Of a DNA stretch of 64,000 bases, positions 10,029 to 20,778 are shown one piece after another; position 1 is the first letter of the stretch; every line of letters begins with the position of its first letter. The stretch covers positions 66,872,669 to 66,936,668 of the forward strand of contig NC_134397.1 in NCBI RefSeq assembly GCF_050003625.1. Reading direction: 5' to 3'. Under the pieces are notes generated by a model. The model was not told the DNA's origin, did not search any database, and saw only the letters and a program-made list of their open reading frames with translations. The position numbers and the translations under genes were made by a program. The DNA is from Haematobia irritans. Taxonomy: Eukaryota; Arthropoda; Insecta; Diptera; Muscidae.

Positions 10029-12841
10029 AAAATGGATACACAAGATTTACTTAATTCGTGTCTCCCACAAAATAGTTGAAAATTTCTTAAAATTTTTAAA
10101 TTTTACCAATAATCTACCCATATTAATATTCGTATAGTACTTAACACATTTTTGCAATTTTGAACACCAATCTTGTTTTTCGAACTACGAAAATTTCTTT
10201 AGTAAATGGAAAAAAAATAATTATGTCTAATAATTTTTGTGATATCGGCATGATGTCAGCGTTCGTAATACTGTTTAGTTAAAATTTTATAAAAATATTC
10301 TAAATTTTCTAATATGAACCAACATTTGTCTTCCTTTTTGGTCCACTGTTTTTTTCAATGTAGTAAAGCGATTATGAATGGCTTTCTTTGCAGAATTTTC
10401 AACCACTTTTTTATAGAGATGATATTATATCATGAAATAATACCTTCTATGACAAGCCCATATAATATTCTTTGGATATTTGTGGAAGTTTCCTCTATAT
10501 TGAGATTAATCTATTATTTTTTACAAAGCTCCAGTGTTCCTAGTGGTTTACTTGTTGATTTTCATTGCTATTCTCTAACATCTTTCATTGAGGGGTATAT
10601 GGCAACCCTAAAGCTTATGCATGGCCAACAGGAAAAAGAGAGTGAGTGAGAGAATATAGCAGTTAGTAAGTATAGTATACAAGTTACGAAATTGTAGAGA
10701 AATGATTAACAAATAATATACATATATACAAAACATAATAAAAAAAATAATAAAAAAATAAATTAAAAAAATCACCAAATTTAAAAATTTAAAGTTATAA
10801 TTGTTTTTTGAATGTCGTCAACTTGTAAACAAGTTAATGGGTCTGGAAAGAGAGATTTGAGTTTTGTTATCCCTTTTACTGACGCTAGAACTAGCAAAGG
10901 AAGAGAGTACTCACATGTGTGTAGAAGAGTATGCATATTTATTATTTTCACGCGTGGAAGTAAGGCTTCTATCTGCGACTATGGTGGGGATGACAGAAAG
11001 CCCCAAGTATAAAATACAAATATTTTTGCCATGAGTATAAGAATTTTGTTTTTTGGCTGCTGCTGCTCCAGCTATTTTTCCATTGCTCAGTCAGTAGTAG
11101 TAATTGTACATTATCTGAGGAGACTGTAGTAAATATTTTCCATCAGCAAAAGCAACGGCGGCATTAGCAGTAATCATATCAGCCATCAAAGCACCGTAGA
11201 CCACTCCACGGAACGGGCATCGTACAAAAAAAAATTATACAAGTTTCACGAAAAATCAAAATGAAATAAAAAGTGAAAATTCACACAAAAGAAAATGTTA
11301 AAATCACAAGCAAATAAAATCATAACAAAATCAAAATGATGATTCTATGAAAAAGCGAATTTAAATAGAATTTAAAGTAATTATAAATAAAGAAAAATTT
11401 AATTGTGGTGATTTTGGTTCTAATGGACTTCTCCCAAGTCTGGAAATTGGAAATAATTTTCATTGAAAGTGTATGGGTTTTGTTTTTTATGTTTTTCATA
11501 AAGAAATATAAAACAAAAGAGTGTAAAAAAATGCAAAAACAAACAACAAAAATAAATAAATTGTATCATGAGATTATATCTAAAGTACAAATCTCCTGAA
11601 AGAGAGCAAAAGAAAATTTAATTGTTTTAATAAATGCCTCAGAATGAGACACACACACACATACCTACACTCTTGAACTCTTGTATACACTTACCTATTG
11701 CAACACGATTTGGCGAAAAATTATGTTATGAGCCTACAGCTAAATGTATATGTATGTGTGTGGTTGTGTAAATGTAATTAAATGAAAACGAAAGCAAAAT
11801 TTGTTTCTATATGATTGCTCGAGAATGTGTATCATTATTGTAGATCCCTATATCTAAACATACATGTGATTGGTTATATGTATAGGTGCGCGCGTGTGTG
11901 TGTGCTCTCTCCAATTTCAGCGGTGAAAAAATTAAAAAAAATGTGCAATGGAATTAAAAAAAACAAGTTTTAAATTAGATTTTGAAAAAAAAAATAATAT
12001 GTTGACTTCGATAAACTAAGGCTCATCGGAAACTTATTGTAAAAGAGAATAAAAAAAAACAGTTTAGCAAAAACAAAATTGATTGGCATTTGAAATAAAA
12101 TGGAACAAATCAAAACATATCCTCTTTCCAAAGACTGGATTCTTTTTTAATTCAAAACAAAAAAAAAAAAAAACTTTTAATTCTAAGACTACTATATTCT
12201 AATCTTCTTTTCCCATTACAATCACAAAATAACTTTCTACTAAAATGAATTTTTTTCTTATTCTAAAAAAAATTCTTAGCCCAGCTGAGCTGGCTGGGAG
12301 TTTTTTGGGTGTTGTTGTTGCTGCTGCTTTTTTTACTCCTAATGTTCTTATTAGATTTATTCCACTTCTCTTCATTTTATTTATATTTAATTTTCGAATA
12401 CCTTTCATCATACACTGAAAACAATACTATTTTTCTCTAATGCAATTTCATTTCAAGTTTCATTATTATGAAAATGGTTATGTTTAAATTAACTACCGTT
12501 TTATTTATAACTTCTTGATAAATCCAGGCCAACGAAATCATTTACATAAGAAAAGTTCAGCCTTTTTAGTAAACTGGGCTCGTAGAGCTCGTATATCCTA
12601 CATCATGGATTAAAACAAGGCCACGATAGTAGGACTGTTAACCTAGGGTATATACCGAATATTTTATACCGGTATATTTTATACCGGTGTTAAAAAATTA
12701 AAAAAAAAATACAATCTAATAAAATTGAATTCTTCTTAATTTTTTTAAGAAAAATTTCTACAGAAAAGTGCAATTACTAACATAATTAAGGTGCTTATAA
12801 ATTTAATTATCACTTTTATTTATAATCTGGAGAATTAAAAA
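10029..12841. other. Intergenic stretch with simple repeats, no gene recognised
   Basis: About 2.8 kb with no transposon I could name and no credible exon. It contains A-rich runs, (CA)n at about 11649-11664, GTGTGTG runs at 11754-11768 and 11887-11903, and GTTGTTGTTGCTGCTGCT near 12309-12328. Texture resembles intron or enhancer DNA of flies, but nothing in the sequence proves function. An open stretch at 10314-10649 (+, 111 codons) has no recognisable domain. Confidence 0.45.
12650..12691. repeat. Short direct repeat with ACCGGT palindromes
   Basis: Two perfect 15-bp units, ATATTTTATACCGGT, are adjacent at 12659-12688, preceded by TATACCGA. Each unit carries the self-complementary core ACCGGT. 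It could be a protein-binding site or chance microsatellite. Confidence 0.4.
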
Positions 12842-13019
12842 AAAATGGGAGCTATATCTAAGTCTGAACCGATGTCTTATAAAATATAAATAAAACACCG
12901 GACCAAAAAAAAACCCCTGTCAAATTTTAAGCCGATTGGACTAAAACTTTGATCTAGACTTTGATCACAAAAATGTGTCCACAGATAGATGGACGGAAAT
13001 GGCTATATCGACTCAGAGG

Positions 13020-13885
13020 CATGGTTGCCACAGTTGGTGGAATTTTACCAAAAATTTTTAAATTTTTTACTGTTTGGTTGATTGATAGAATTCTTGATGT
13101 TTTCGTAGATTTTGCAAACTATTCCGCTCCAACTAAGAGGTACTGCAATTTTCTATATAAAAAAAAAATTGAGAATATCCCACCTCAGTAATGCTGGTGA
13201 CATTTCTGAGGGTTTCAAAGCTTCTCTAATATTGCTTTCACTGCAATGTTGAACGCCGTTCGAACTCGGCTATAAAAAGGAAGTCCCTTGTCATTGAGCT
13301 TAACATGGAATCGGGCAGCACTCAGTGATAAGAGAGAAGTTCACCAATATGGTATCACAATGGACTGAATAGACCAAGTGAGCCTGATACATCGGGCTGC
13401 CACCTAACCTAACGCTGAGAATATTTTCTATAAAATAGAATTTTTAGAAAATTTTGTATAGAAATAAAATTTTAACAAAATTTTAACAAAAAATTTTAAC
13501 AAAATAAAATTTCGACAAAAATTTCTATTGAAATAAAATTTTGACAAAATTTTCTATTGAAATACAATTTTGCAAAATTTTCTATAGAAATAAAATTTTA
13601 ACAAAATTTTCTATAGAAATAAATTTTGAAAAAAATTATATAGAAATACAATTTTTAAAAAATTCAATATCTTTAAAAATTTGAATTTTCGTGTTATTTC
13701 ATATCCAAAAATTTTTTGTTGATAGAGGGGTTATTTATTCGTTCGAAAAAAATACACGTTGTTTCATACTAACTACAAAAAAGTTGATCAAAAACTTCAA
13801 GTAAATTTTTTTTAAATCATATAGATTTGTAGCAAAATTTTTTTGAATGTTTGGTAGGTTATTTTTGGCACGAGTGGAAACTGTG
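13020..13885 (-). mobile_element. Stand-alone 29-bp minisatellite block inserted in a DINE
   Basis: Begins ATGGTTGCCACAGTTGG and ends TTTGGTAGGTTATTTTTGGC ACGAGTGGAAACTGTG, the same flanks seen next to arrays elsewhere (GTTGCCACTCGAGCCAAAAA). Inside are a plain AT-rich part, the SINE at 13179-13415 and a decayed 29-bp array (13425-13690). Since both sides continue the same type C DINE, the block behaves as one inserted unit. Confidence 0.55.
13179..13415 (+). mobile_element. 5'-truncated SINE with 9-bp target duplication
   Basis: Plus-strand copy that begins in the body (CCCACCTCAGTAATGCTGG) and lacks the tRNA-like head. It runs through GAACGCCGTTCGAACTCGGC and the shared LINE/SINE tail (GGTATCACAATGGACTGAA ... 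CGGGCTGCCACCTAACC). A direct repeat TGAGAATAT flanks it at 13170-13178 and 13416-13424. 5' truncation plus target duplication is typical of target-primed reverse transcription. Confidence 0.82.
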
Positions 13886-13978
13886 CTCAGGCGCCTGCTC
13901 TGAGCATTATGCCGCAGACACCATGAGTCTAGCTCATCTCATTCTGGTACTGAAAACTTATTGACTTACTTATAATAT

Positions 13979-14552
13979 CCCAGCAAAAAAAGCGTCGCCA
14001 AAAAAGTAATGAAAATGTTCTTTTTGGATCCGGAAGTGGTGCAAAATTGACGCAGAAGCGATGAATCTAACATGGGCTCGTCATAGGACAGAAGTCCTCC
14101 ATTTCAACAGCCGTTGCACTGAATTTGCATCACTTCTTTAGGTGTGATCCAAATTCAATGTTTTGGATGTATATTAAAAAATTCTGTGATATTTTGTGAA
14201 ATAAATAATTTTTATAATTTTTTATAATTTTTAATGGATTCTAACGTTTGTCGGAAACGTTTGACCTCAAATATTTTCAAAAATTCACAATTTTTTCAGA
14301 TTGGATTTAGCATTTTTTTCGACAAAATTTAAATGATTTGTACCATTTTATGAATTCTTACTCTGGTTTTAACCTATTTGAAACAAAAAAACTTTAAATT
14401 ACCTATTAAAAGTATGAAAAAACCAAAATATGAAAAATTGAATTAAAAAAACTTCCTGGGTAGTTAAAATAAAGAACATCATTGGGAGTGCATCTTCTGG
14501 AAGTGCTTTTAAAGTTGTGCATTTGGAAGAACTTCCAAATTTTTTTGCTGGG
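13979..14552. mobile_element. MITE with CCCAGCAAAAAAA terminal inverted repeats
   Basis: Left end CCCAGCAAAAAAAGCG, right end (reverse complement) CCCAGCAAAAAAATTTGG, flanked by AT on both sides. It interrupts the terminal part of the type C DINE. A partial second copy ends in GCTGGG at 17754. A motif TTTTTGGATC.GGAAGTGGTG is common to both. No coding capacity; superfamily unassigned. Confidence 0.62.
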
Positions 14553-14607
14553 ATGCTGTGCCCACAGTGTGACGTAGTCAGGATAAATAAAATAATGGAA
14601 ATATAAA

Positions 14608-15933
14608 AAACAAGTATATACAGCACTAAGTTCGGCCGGGCCGAATCTTAAATACCCACCACCATGAACCAAATATTAGGGTTTGCTTTCACATTTCAGG
14701 AGGGCTTGAGGACTTGAGGATATTCCCGAAGATAAATTTAAAGATTTCACCTATGAGGACTATATCAGATTCTGGATTAATAAGAACCATTTTTGTCTGA
14801 GTTTTAAAGGAATCATCTCTTGTAAGTGTGCAAGAAAATTATAAAATAAAGTCTTGAAAAGTAAAATCTGGAAATTTTACATTGAGTTTCAAGCAACTTT
14901 CATGATCATCATCTCTTTATGACCCGAAAATACCTCTAGATTTCCAATTTCAGGCAAATAGGAAAAAAACTTCGGATTCTAGAAGCCCAAGAAGTAAAAT
15001 CTTGAAATCGGTCTATATGGGGGCTATACCAAAATATGGACCGATACTCACCATTTTCGGCACACCTCTTTATGGTCCTAAAATACCTCTAGATTTCCAA
15101 TTTCAGACAAATTGGATAAAAACTACGGTTTCTATAAGCCCAAGACCCCAAATCGGGAGGTCGGTTTATATGGGGACCATACCAAAACATGGACCGATAC
15201 TCACAGTTTTTGGCACACGTATTTTTGGTCCTACAATACCTCTAGATTTCCAATTTCAGGTAAATTGAATAAAAACTGCGGTTTCTATAATCCCAAGAAG
15301 TAAAATCGGGAGATCGGTCTATATGGGGGCTATACCAAAATATGGATCGATACTCACAATTTTTGGCACACGTATTTGTGGTCCTACAATACCTCTAGAT
15401 TTCAAATTTCAGGTAAATTGAATAAAAACTGCGGTTTTTATAAGCCCAAGAAGTAAAATCGGGAGATCGGTCTATATGGGGGCTATACCAAAACATGGAC
15501 CGATAATCACCATTTTTGGCACACCTCTTTATGGTCATAAAATACCTCTAGGTTTCAAATTTCAGGCAAATTGGATAAAAACTACGATTTCTATAAGCCC
15601 AAGACCCCAAATCGGGAGGTCGGTTTATATGGGGACTATATCAAAACCTGGACCGATATAGCCCATCTTCGAACTTGACCTGCCTGCAGACAAAAGACGA
15701 GTTTGTGCAAAATTTCAGTACGATTGCTTCATTATTGAAGACTGTAGCGTGATTACAACAGACAGACAGACAGACAGACAGACGGACAGACGGATATCGT
15801 TATATCGTCTTAGAATTTCTCCCTGATCAAGAATATATATACATTATATAGTCGGAAATCGGTATTTCGATGTGTTACAAACGGAATGGCAAACTTATTA
15901 TACCCCCGTCACCATTCTATGGTGGTGGGTATA
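14608..15933 (-). mobile_element. DINE-1/Helentron-like element, type B
   Basis: Left end AAACAAGTATATACAGC with the palindrome TTCGGCCGGGCCGAA; right end CTATGGTGGTGGGTATA. It has about four ~152-bp subrepeats distinct from type A (TTTTTGGCACAC.TCTTTATGGTCCTAAAATACC; units near 15040, 15192, 15344, 15499), a (CAGA)n run at 15758-15790, and an 'AGAATATATATACATTATAT' core. It lacks the 29-bp array. Its right end abuts the next DINE with one base between them. Confidence 0.8.
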
Positions 15934-15934
15934 A

Positions 15935-17631
15935 AAACAAGTGTATACGGCCGTAAGTTCGGCCAGGCCGAATCTTATGTACCCTCCACCATGGATTGCG
16001 TAGAAACTTCTACGAAAGACTGTCATCCACAATCGAATTACTTGGGTTGTGGTATCATATACTATCACCAGGTACCAAATTTCAAGCAGATCGGATGAAT
16101 TTTGCTTCTCCAAAAGGCACCGGAGGTCAAATCTGGGGATCGGTTTATATGGGAACTATATATAATTATGGACTGATAGGAACCAATTCCTACATGGTTG
16201 TTGGATACCATATACTAATATCACGTACCAAATTTCAACCGAATGGGAAGAATTTTGCTCTTCCAACGGGCTCTGGAGGTCAAATCTGGGGATCGATATA
16301 TAATTATGGACCGATACCGACCAATTTTTGCATGGGAGTTTGAGGACATATATTAACACCATGTACCAAATTTCAACTGAATCAGATGAATTTTGGTCTT
16401 CCAAGAGGCTCCGGATGTAAAATCTGTTGATCGGTTTATATGGGGGCTATATATAATTATGGACCGATGTGGACCAATTTTTGCATGGATGTTAGAGACC
16501 ATATACTAACACCATGTACCAAATTTCAGCCGGATCGGATGAAATTTGCTTCTCTTAGAGGCCTCGCAAGCCAAATCGGGGGATCGGTTTATATGGGGGC
16601 TATATATAATTATGGACCGATGTGGACCAATTTTTGCATGGTTGTTAGAGACCATATACTAACACAACGTACCAAATTTCAGCCGGATCGGATGAAATTT
16701 GCTTCTCTTAGAGGCCTCGCAAGCCAAATCGGGGGATCGGTTTATATGCGGGCTATATATAATTATGGACCGATGTGGACCAATTTTTGCATGGTTGTTA
16801 GATACCATATACTAACACCATGTAGAAAATTTCAGCCGGACCGGATAAAATTTGCTTCTGTTAGAGGCTCCGCAAGCCAAATCTGGGGATCGGTTTATAT
16901 GTGGGCTATATATAGTTATGGACCGATGTGGACCAATTTTTGCATGGTTGTTAGAGACCATATACTAACATCATGTAGCAAATTTCAGCCGGATAGGATG
17001 AAATTTGCTTCTTTTAGAGGCTCCGCAAGCCAAATCGGGGGATCGGTTTATATGGGGGCTATATATAATTATGGACCGATGTGGACCAATTGTTGTATGG
17101 TTATTAGAGACTATATAATAACACCATGTACCAAATTTCAACCGGATCAGATGAAATTTGCTTCTCTTAGAGGCTCCGCAAGCCAAATTGGGGGATCGGT
17201 TTATATGGGGGTTATATGTAATTATGGACCGATATGGACCAATTTTTGCATGGTTGTTAGATACCATATACTAACACCATGTACCAACCGGATCTGATGA
17301 AATTTGCTTTTCTTAGAGCTATTGCAAGCCAAATTTGGGGGTCCGTTTATATGAGGGCTATACGTAAAAGTGGACCGATATGGCCCATTTGCAATACCAT
17401 CCGACCTACATCAATAACGACTACTTGTGCCAAGTTTCAAGTCGATAGCTTGTTTCGTTCAGAAGTTAGCGTTATTTCAACAGACGGACGGACGGACGGA
17501 CATGCTCAGATCGACTCAGAATGTCACCACGACCTAGAATATATACTTTATGGTGTCTTAGAGCAATATTTCGATGTGTTACAAACGGAATGACAAAGTT
17601 AATATACCCATAACCTATGGTGGAGGGTATA
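15935..17631 (-). mobile_element. DINE-1/Helentron-like element, type A, head-to-tail with previous copy
   Basis: Starts AAACAAGTGTATACGGCCGT immediately after the TATA end of the type B copy, and ends GGAGGGTATA. It has lost most of the 3' block and the 29-bp array (jump near 16054), but keeps eight or so ~150-bp subrepeats, (GACG)n at 17483-17500 and the TATATACTTTATGG core. The subrepeats leave a 285-codon frame open at 16440-17297, which is repeat-encoded and unlike any known protein. Confidence 0.84.
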
Positions 17632-17754
17632 AAAAATGACTTCTGCTCTATGACAATCCCATGTAAAATACATTCCTTCTGGGACAATTTTGCACCACTT
17701 CCTGATCCAAAAAGAAAATTTTCATTGCCTTTTTGATTACGCGTTTTTGCTGGG
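17632..17754 (-). repeat. Fragment of the CCCAGCAAAA MITE
   Basis: Ends in CGCGTTTTTGCTGGG and shares TTTTGCACCACTTCC.GATCCAAAAAGAAAA with the MITE at 13979-14552 in reverse orientation. Only one terminus is present, next to the DINE end. Confidence 0.55.
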
Positions 17755-17784
17755 TAATTAATGAAAGGCCAATTAAAGCGTTTT

Positions 17785-17930
17785 ACAACATACAAGCTTC
17801 AACAACGCATTGAAATTATTAAAGTTCACTACAGATATTGTTAAAACGAAGTCGCAGTTCGCAAAACTAAAAACGAAGGTTTTTGGACTTCAACAGTGAA
17901 CACAATCGTTACATCTTTGGATGGGAAATC
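17785..17930 (+). pseudogene. Transposase N-terminal remnant (helix-turn-helix type)
   Basis: One frame reads YKLQQRIEIIKVHYRY, then a stop, then NEVAVRKTKNEGF. This resembles the N-terminal DNA-binding region of Tc1/mariner-superfamily transposases ('LQQRIEIIK.YY.N'-type helix-turn-helix). An in-frame stop and loss of similarity after ~45 codons mark it as a relic. No catalytic domain or terminal repeats were found. Confidence 0.35.
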
Positions 17931-18429
17931 CGAGGAGTTACTGCTGTTAAGCAAGGCCATTGGAGATGATTGGTGATGTTTGTTGGTCGGGGTATCGATT
18001 GAGATTTTTCATTAAGAAAATTTTTTGGAACAGTGCTACTCTCTTAAAGAGTTGTGAATTAGCCACCGAGCTCTTGTGATTTAACACATGTTGACTTCTT
18101 TATTTGCTACTAACATACATTGAAGATTTGGTCTCTGCCAATATTTCCACTTCTCTTCGAGGCCTCCAATATAGAAGATAGGAGAGACACATAACGATTT
18201 GGTTATGTGAATTTTCAGGAAAAGTATATGGTTCTTTTAGCATGGTCATGGTGGTCATTTGGATGATATTGCTATTATTATTATTAACGGCATAATGGCC
18301 ACTTTGGGGGCTGAAGTAAAAAAAAACATTTTTCTTTTAATACCAATATAACTCCTTTTATTGGAGACCCTTTTTTAAAGGAATACATTTAGGTCGAAAT
18401 GCTCCTTCTAAGTATATCCATTTAAAAAT

Positions 18430-18650
18430 CATTATTATTTATTTATTTATTACTTAATTTATTATAATTACAAATTATAATAAACTTATTTCAGGTCGAA
18501 AACCTATGTTGTTAGCACCTATATTACCTGTTTATTTTCATAATTCATTATGATTGTAAATATATAAATAAATAAATATCAAATAAACTTATTTATACGG
18601 GCGCTAACAACTAGAGGCTATCGGCCTAAAAAATCATTATTATTAGGTTT
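18430..18650. repeat. Foldback (inverted-repeat) sequence
   Basis: The left arm includes TTATTTCAGGTCGAAAACCT and TTGTTAGCACC. The right arm includes GCGCTAACAAC and TATCGGCCTAAAAAA in inverted order. An AT-rich centre contains TAAATAAATAAATA. Arms match imperfectly (roughly 35 bp with several mismatches). Likely a decayed foldback element or LTR fragment. Confidence 0.4.
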
Positions 18651-18655
18651 AGTTA

Positions 18656-20070
18656 CACGGAAAAAAATATTGTTTTGTGTACAAAGATTTATTGTCGGTA
18701 TGAATGCGAGTTTTGCTTAGCACAGAAGACGTATTAGTTTAATAAAAAAACAAGTAAGGAAAGTCTAAAGTCGGGCGGGGCCGACTATATTATACCCTGC
18801 CCCAATTTGTAAATCCACATTTTCGATACTATATCAAATCCGTCAAATGTGTTGGGTGCTATATATAAAGGTTTTTGTCCCAAATACATACATTTAAATC
18901 TGATTCCATCTGAACAAAATTTATAATCTATAGACTTAAAATTTACGTTTGCTAATGCCCTAGGATGGTACACTATGTTAGTAAAAGATATGGGAAACAA
19001 TTTAATCTGTACCAATTTTGAGGCAACTTCGCAAAAGTGTGTTTATGATTTATCGGTCGATTGATATGTATTAGAAACAGTGGCGATTTTATAAGCAAAA
19101 TGTGGGTATTTTGGCCATTTTTGACATGCTTACTTGGTATTTTAATTCTACTCCCTGTGCCAAATTTCACGTAAATCGGACTACAACTTTGACCTCTGTG
19201 GTCATATGACGGAAAATCGGGCGAAAGATATATATATGGGAGCTATATCTAAATCTTAACCGATTTCAATAAAATTTAGCACACTTGACTACACTACTAA
19301 TTGTACTCCTAGTGCAAAATTGCAACCAAATTGGGCTAAAACTCTGGCTTCTGAGGCCATAGAAGTCTATATCAGATGAAAGATATATATGAGAGCTATA
19401 TCTAAATCTGAACCGATTTCTTCCAAAATCAATAGGGTTCTAGTTTGACCCAAAGCAGGAACTTGTGTCAAATTTGAAGGCAATTGGACTTAAACTGCGA
19501 CCTAGACTTTGATCACAAAAATGTGTTCACAGACAGGCGGACGGACGGACACGGCTAGATCGACTCAGGGACAAAGCAGGAACTTGTGTCAAATTTGAAG
19601 GCAATTGGACTTAAACTGCGACCTAGACTTTGATCACAAAAATGTGTTCACAGACAGGCGGACGGACGGACAGACGGACATGGCTAGATCGGCTCAGGGA
19701 CCCACCCTGAGCATTATTGTCAAAGACACCATGTGTCTATCTCGTCTCCTTCTGGGTGTTGCAAACATATTCACTAACTTATAATACCCTGTTCCACAGT
19801 GTGGCGCAGGGTATAAAAATTCATTGGACAAAAGTCGATAAATGAAGTCGTTTTGTCTTTAGAGTTGAGAGATTTTAGCATTAGCGACAGCCCAAAAAAG
19901 AGAATAAATTCAAATTTATTTAAAAAAAAAATTCAAATTTGTTTGAAATTAAAAAAAAATGATTAAATGATTCTGTAGTCCATTCTTTTGCTTCTTTGGC
20001 TCGGAACCTGTACAAAAATTCTGAGTGTAAAGACAAATTCCTTTGCACTGCGCAATCTTTTTTTTCAGTG
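18656..20070. mobile_element. CACTGAAAAA-family MITE split by a DINE insertion
   Basis: The left part (18656-18747) starts TA|CACGGAAAAAAA and contains GCTTAGCACAGAAGACG. The right part (19816-20070) continues with AAAGTCGATAAATGAAGTCG and ends TTTTTTTTCAGTG. Joined, the parts follow the order of the family member at 48553-49139 read in reverse. The type C DINE at 18748-19815 sits between them in an A/T-rich site without an obvious target duplication, as expected for Helentrons. Confidence 0.58.
18748..19815 (-). mobile_element. DINE-1/Helentron-like element, type C
   Basis: Left end AAACAAGTAAGGAAAGTC with TCGGGCGGGGCCGA; right end ATACCCTGTTCCACAGTGTG GCGCAGGGTATA, an imperfect hairpin. 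It has ~150-bp subrepeats of a third sequence type (GGGAGCTATATCTAAATCTT AACCGATTTC; CCTGTGCCAAATTTCACG), (GGAC)n runs and the block GAGCATTATTGTCAAAGACA. A 121-bp segment is directly duplicated near the right end (19451-19571 and 19572-19691). No coding capacity. Confidence 0.8.
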
Positions 20071-20525
20071 AACTTTCCGGACAATTTTTGTAGTGTGTAC
20101 TAAAGAGAGAGAGGAAACCTATTTCTATGAATTTCGATAGAGCTTGGCTAGGTTATATATTGTGCGATTCATTTACACTCCATTTACATTCTAATTCTAT
20201 TCATGGTCTAAAATATATTAACCTGATAGGGTATCAAATCGGATTTGATTAGGTATAGTGGCACCCATTATTTTGTAGGCTCATTAGCGAAACGATTTCG
20301 TTTCGCAAAAAATATGTTGCCTTGGTGTTGTACTATTTTTTCCCTCATTGTATTTTCGCCCAAACGATAGTGTCATCCCAAAGTTATTGTTAATCCCTAA
20401 TATTGTGACGGATACAGGTTCAAAATTCTATGACAGAGTCCTTCATATATTGCACTAAATTTTGAGAATGTTGCACCATTTTTCCCAATCGAAATCGCCA
20501 TTATTAGACAATTTATTGCTCTTTT
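20071..20525. other. Intergenic, nothing recognised
   Basis: About 450 bp of ordinary AT-rich sequence with a short GAGAGAGAG run near 20105. No gene, terminal repeat or family match could be supported. Confidence 0.4.
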
Positions 20526-20575
20526 TATACCCTAAACCACATAGTGGTCAGGGTATAATAAGTTTGTTTTTCTAA
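20526..20575 (+). repeat. Solo DINE terminal hairpin
   Basis: TATACCCTAAACCACATAGT continues to GGTCAGGGTATA, an imperfect hairpin like the ends of type C DINE copies, followed by AATAAGTTTGT as in 60740-60750. Only the end is present, so it is a truncated insertion. Confidence 0.55.
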
Positions 20576-20596
20576 GTGTTGTGCGATTCTTTTGTT

Positions 20597-20778
20597 AGCT
20601 CAATAACAATGTACCTCCTTTTTATAAGCGAGTCCGAAGTGAAACACTCAGAAATGTCGCCGGCATTACTGAGAGGGATAATCCACAGATGAAAATCATT
20701 TTGGTGTTCTGGCCAAAAATGAACCCATGACCCCTTGTATGCCAGGCAGGTATGCTAACCCCAACACCAGGGGTCTCA
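20597..20778 (-). repeat. SINE fragment (head plus part of body)
   Basis: Matches the SINE body (ACCTCCTTTTTATAAGCGAG; AGAAATGTCGCCGGCATTAC) and the tRNA-like head on the minus strand, with a mutated B box and deletions. The LINE-like tail is missing. Confidence 0.65.

Larger units (their letters stand above)
12842..14592 (-). mobile_element. DINE-1/Helentron-like element, type C, heavily interrupted
   Basis: Host pieces are 12842-13019 (GGGAGCTATATCTAAGTCTG; CTTTGATCACAAAAATGTGT; GATGGACGG), 13886-13976 (TGAGCATTATGCC.CAGACAC; CATCTCATTCTGG) and 14553-14592 (terminal CTGTGCCCACAGTGTG hairpin). Their order matches the intact type C copy at 18748-19815. Two later insertions separate them: a minisatellite-bearing block (13020-13885) and a CCCAGCAAAA MITE (13979-14552). 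Confidence 0.68.

Noticed and set aside
10314..10649. 111-codon open frame as a membrane protein gene
   Set aside because: AT-rich, hydrophobic by composition, no recognisable domain, and no supporting splice or promoter signals.
16440..17297. 285-codon open frame as a real gene
   Set aside because: Repeat-encoded as above. The same text is found in many broken copies, and no start context or family match was seen. Kept only as a finding.
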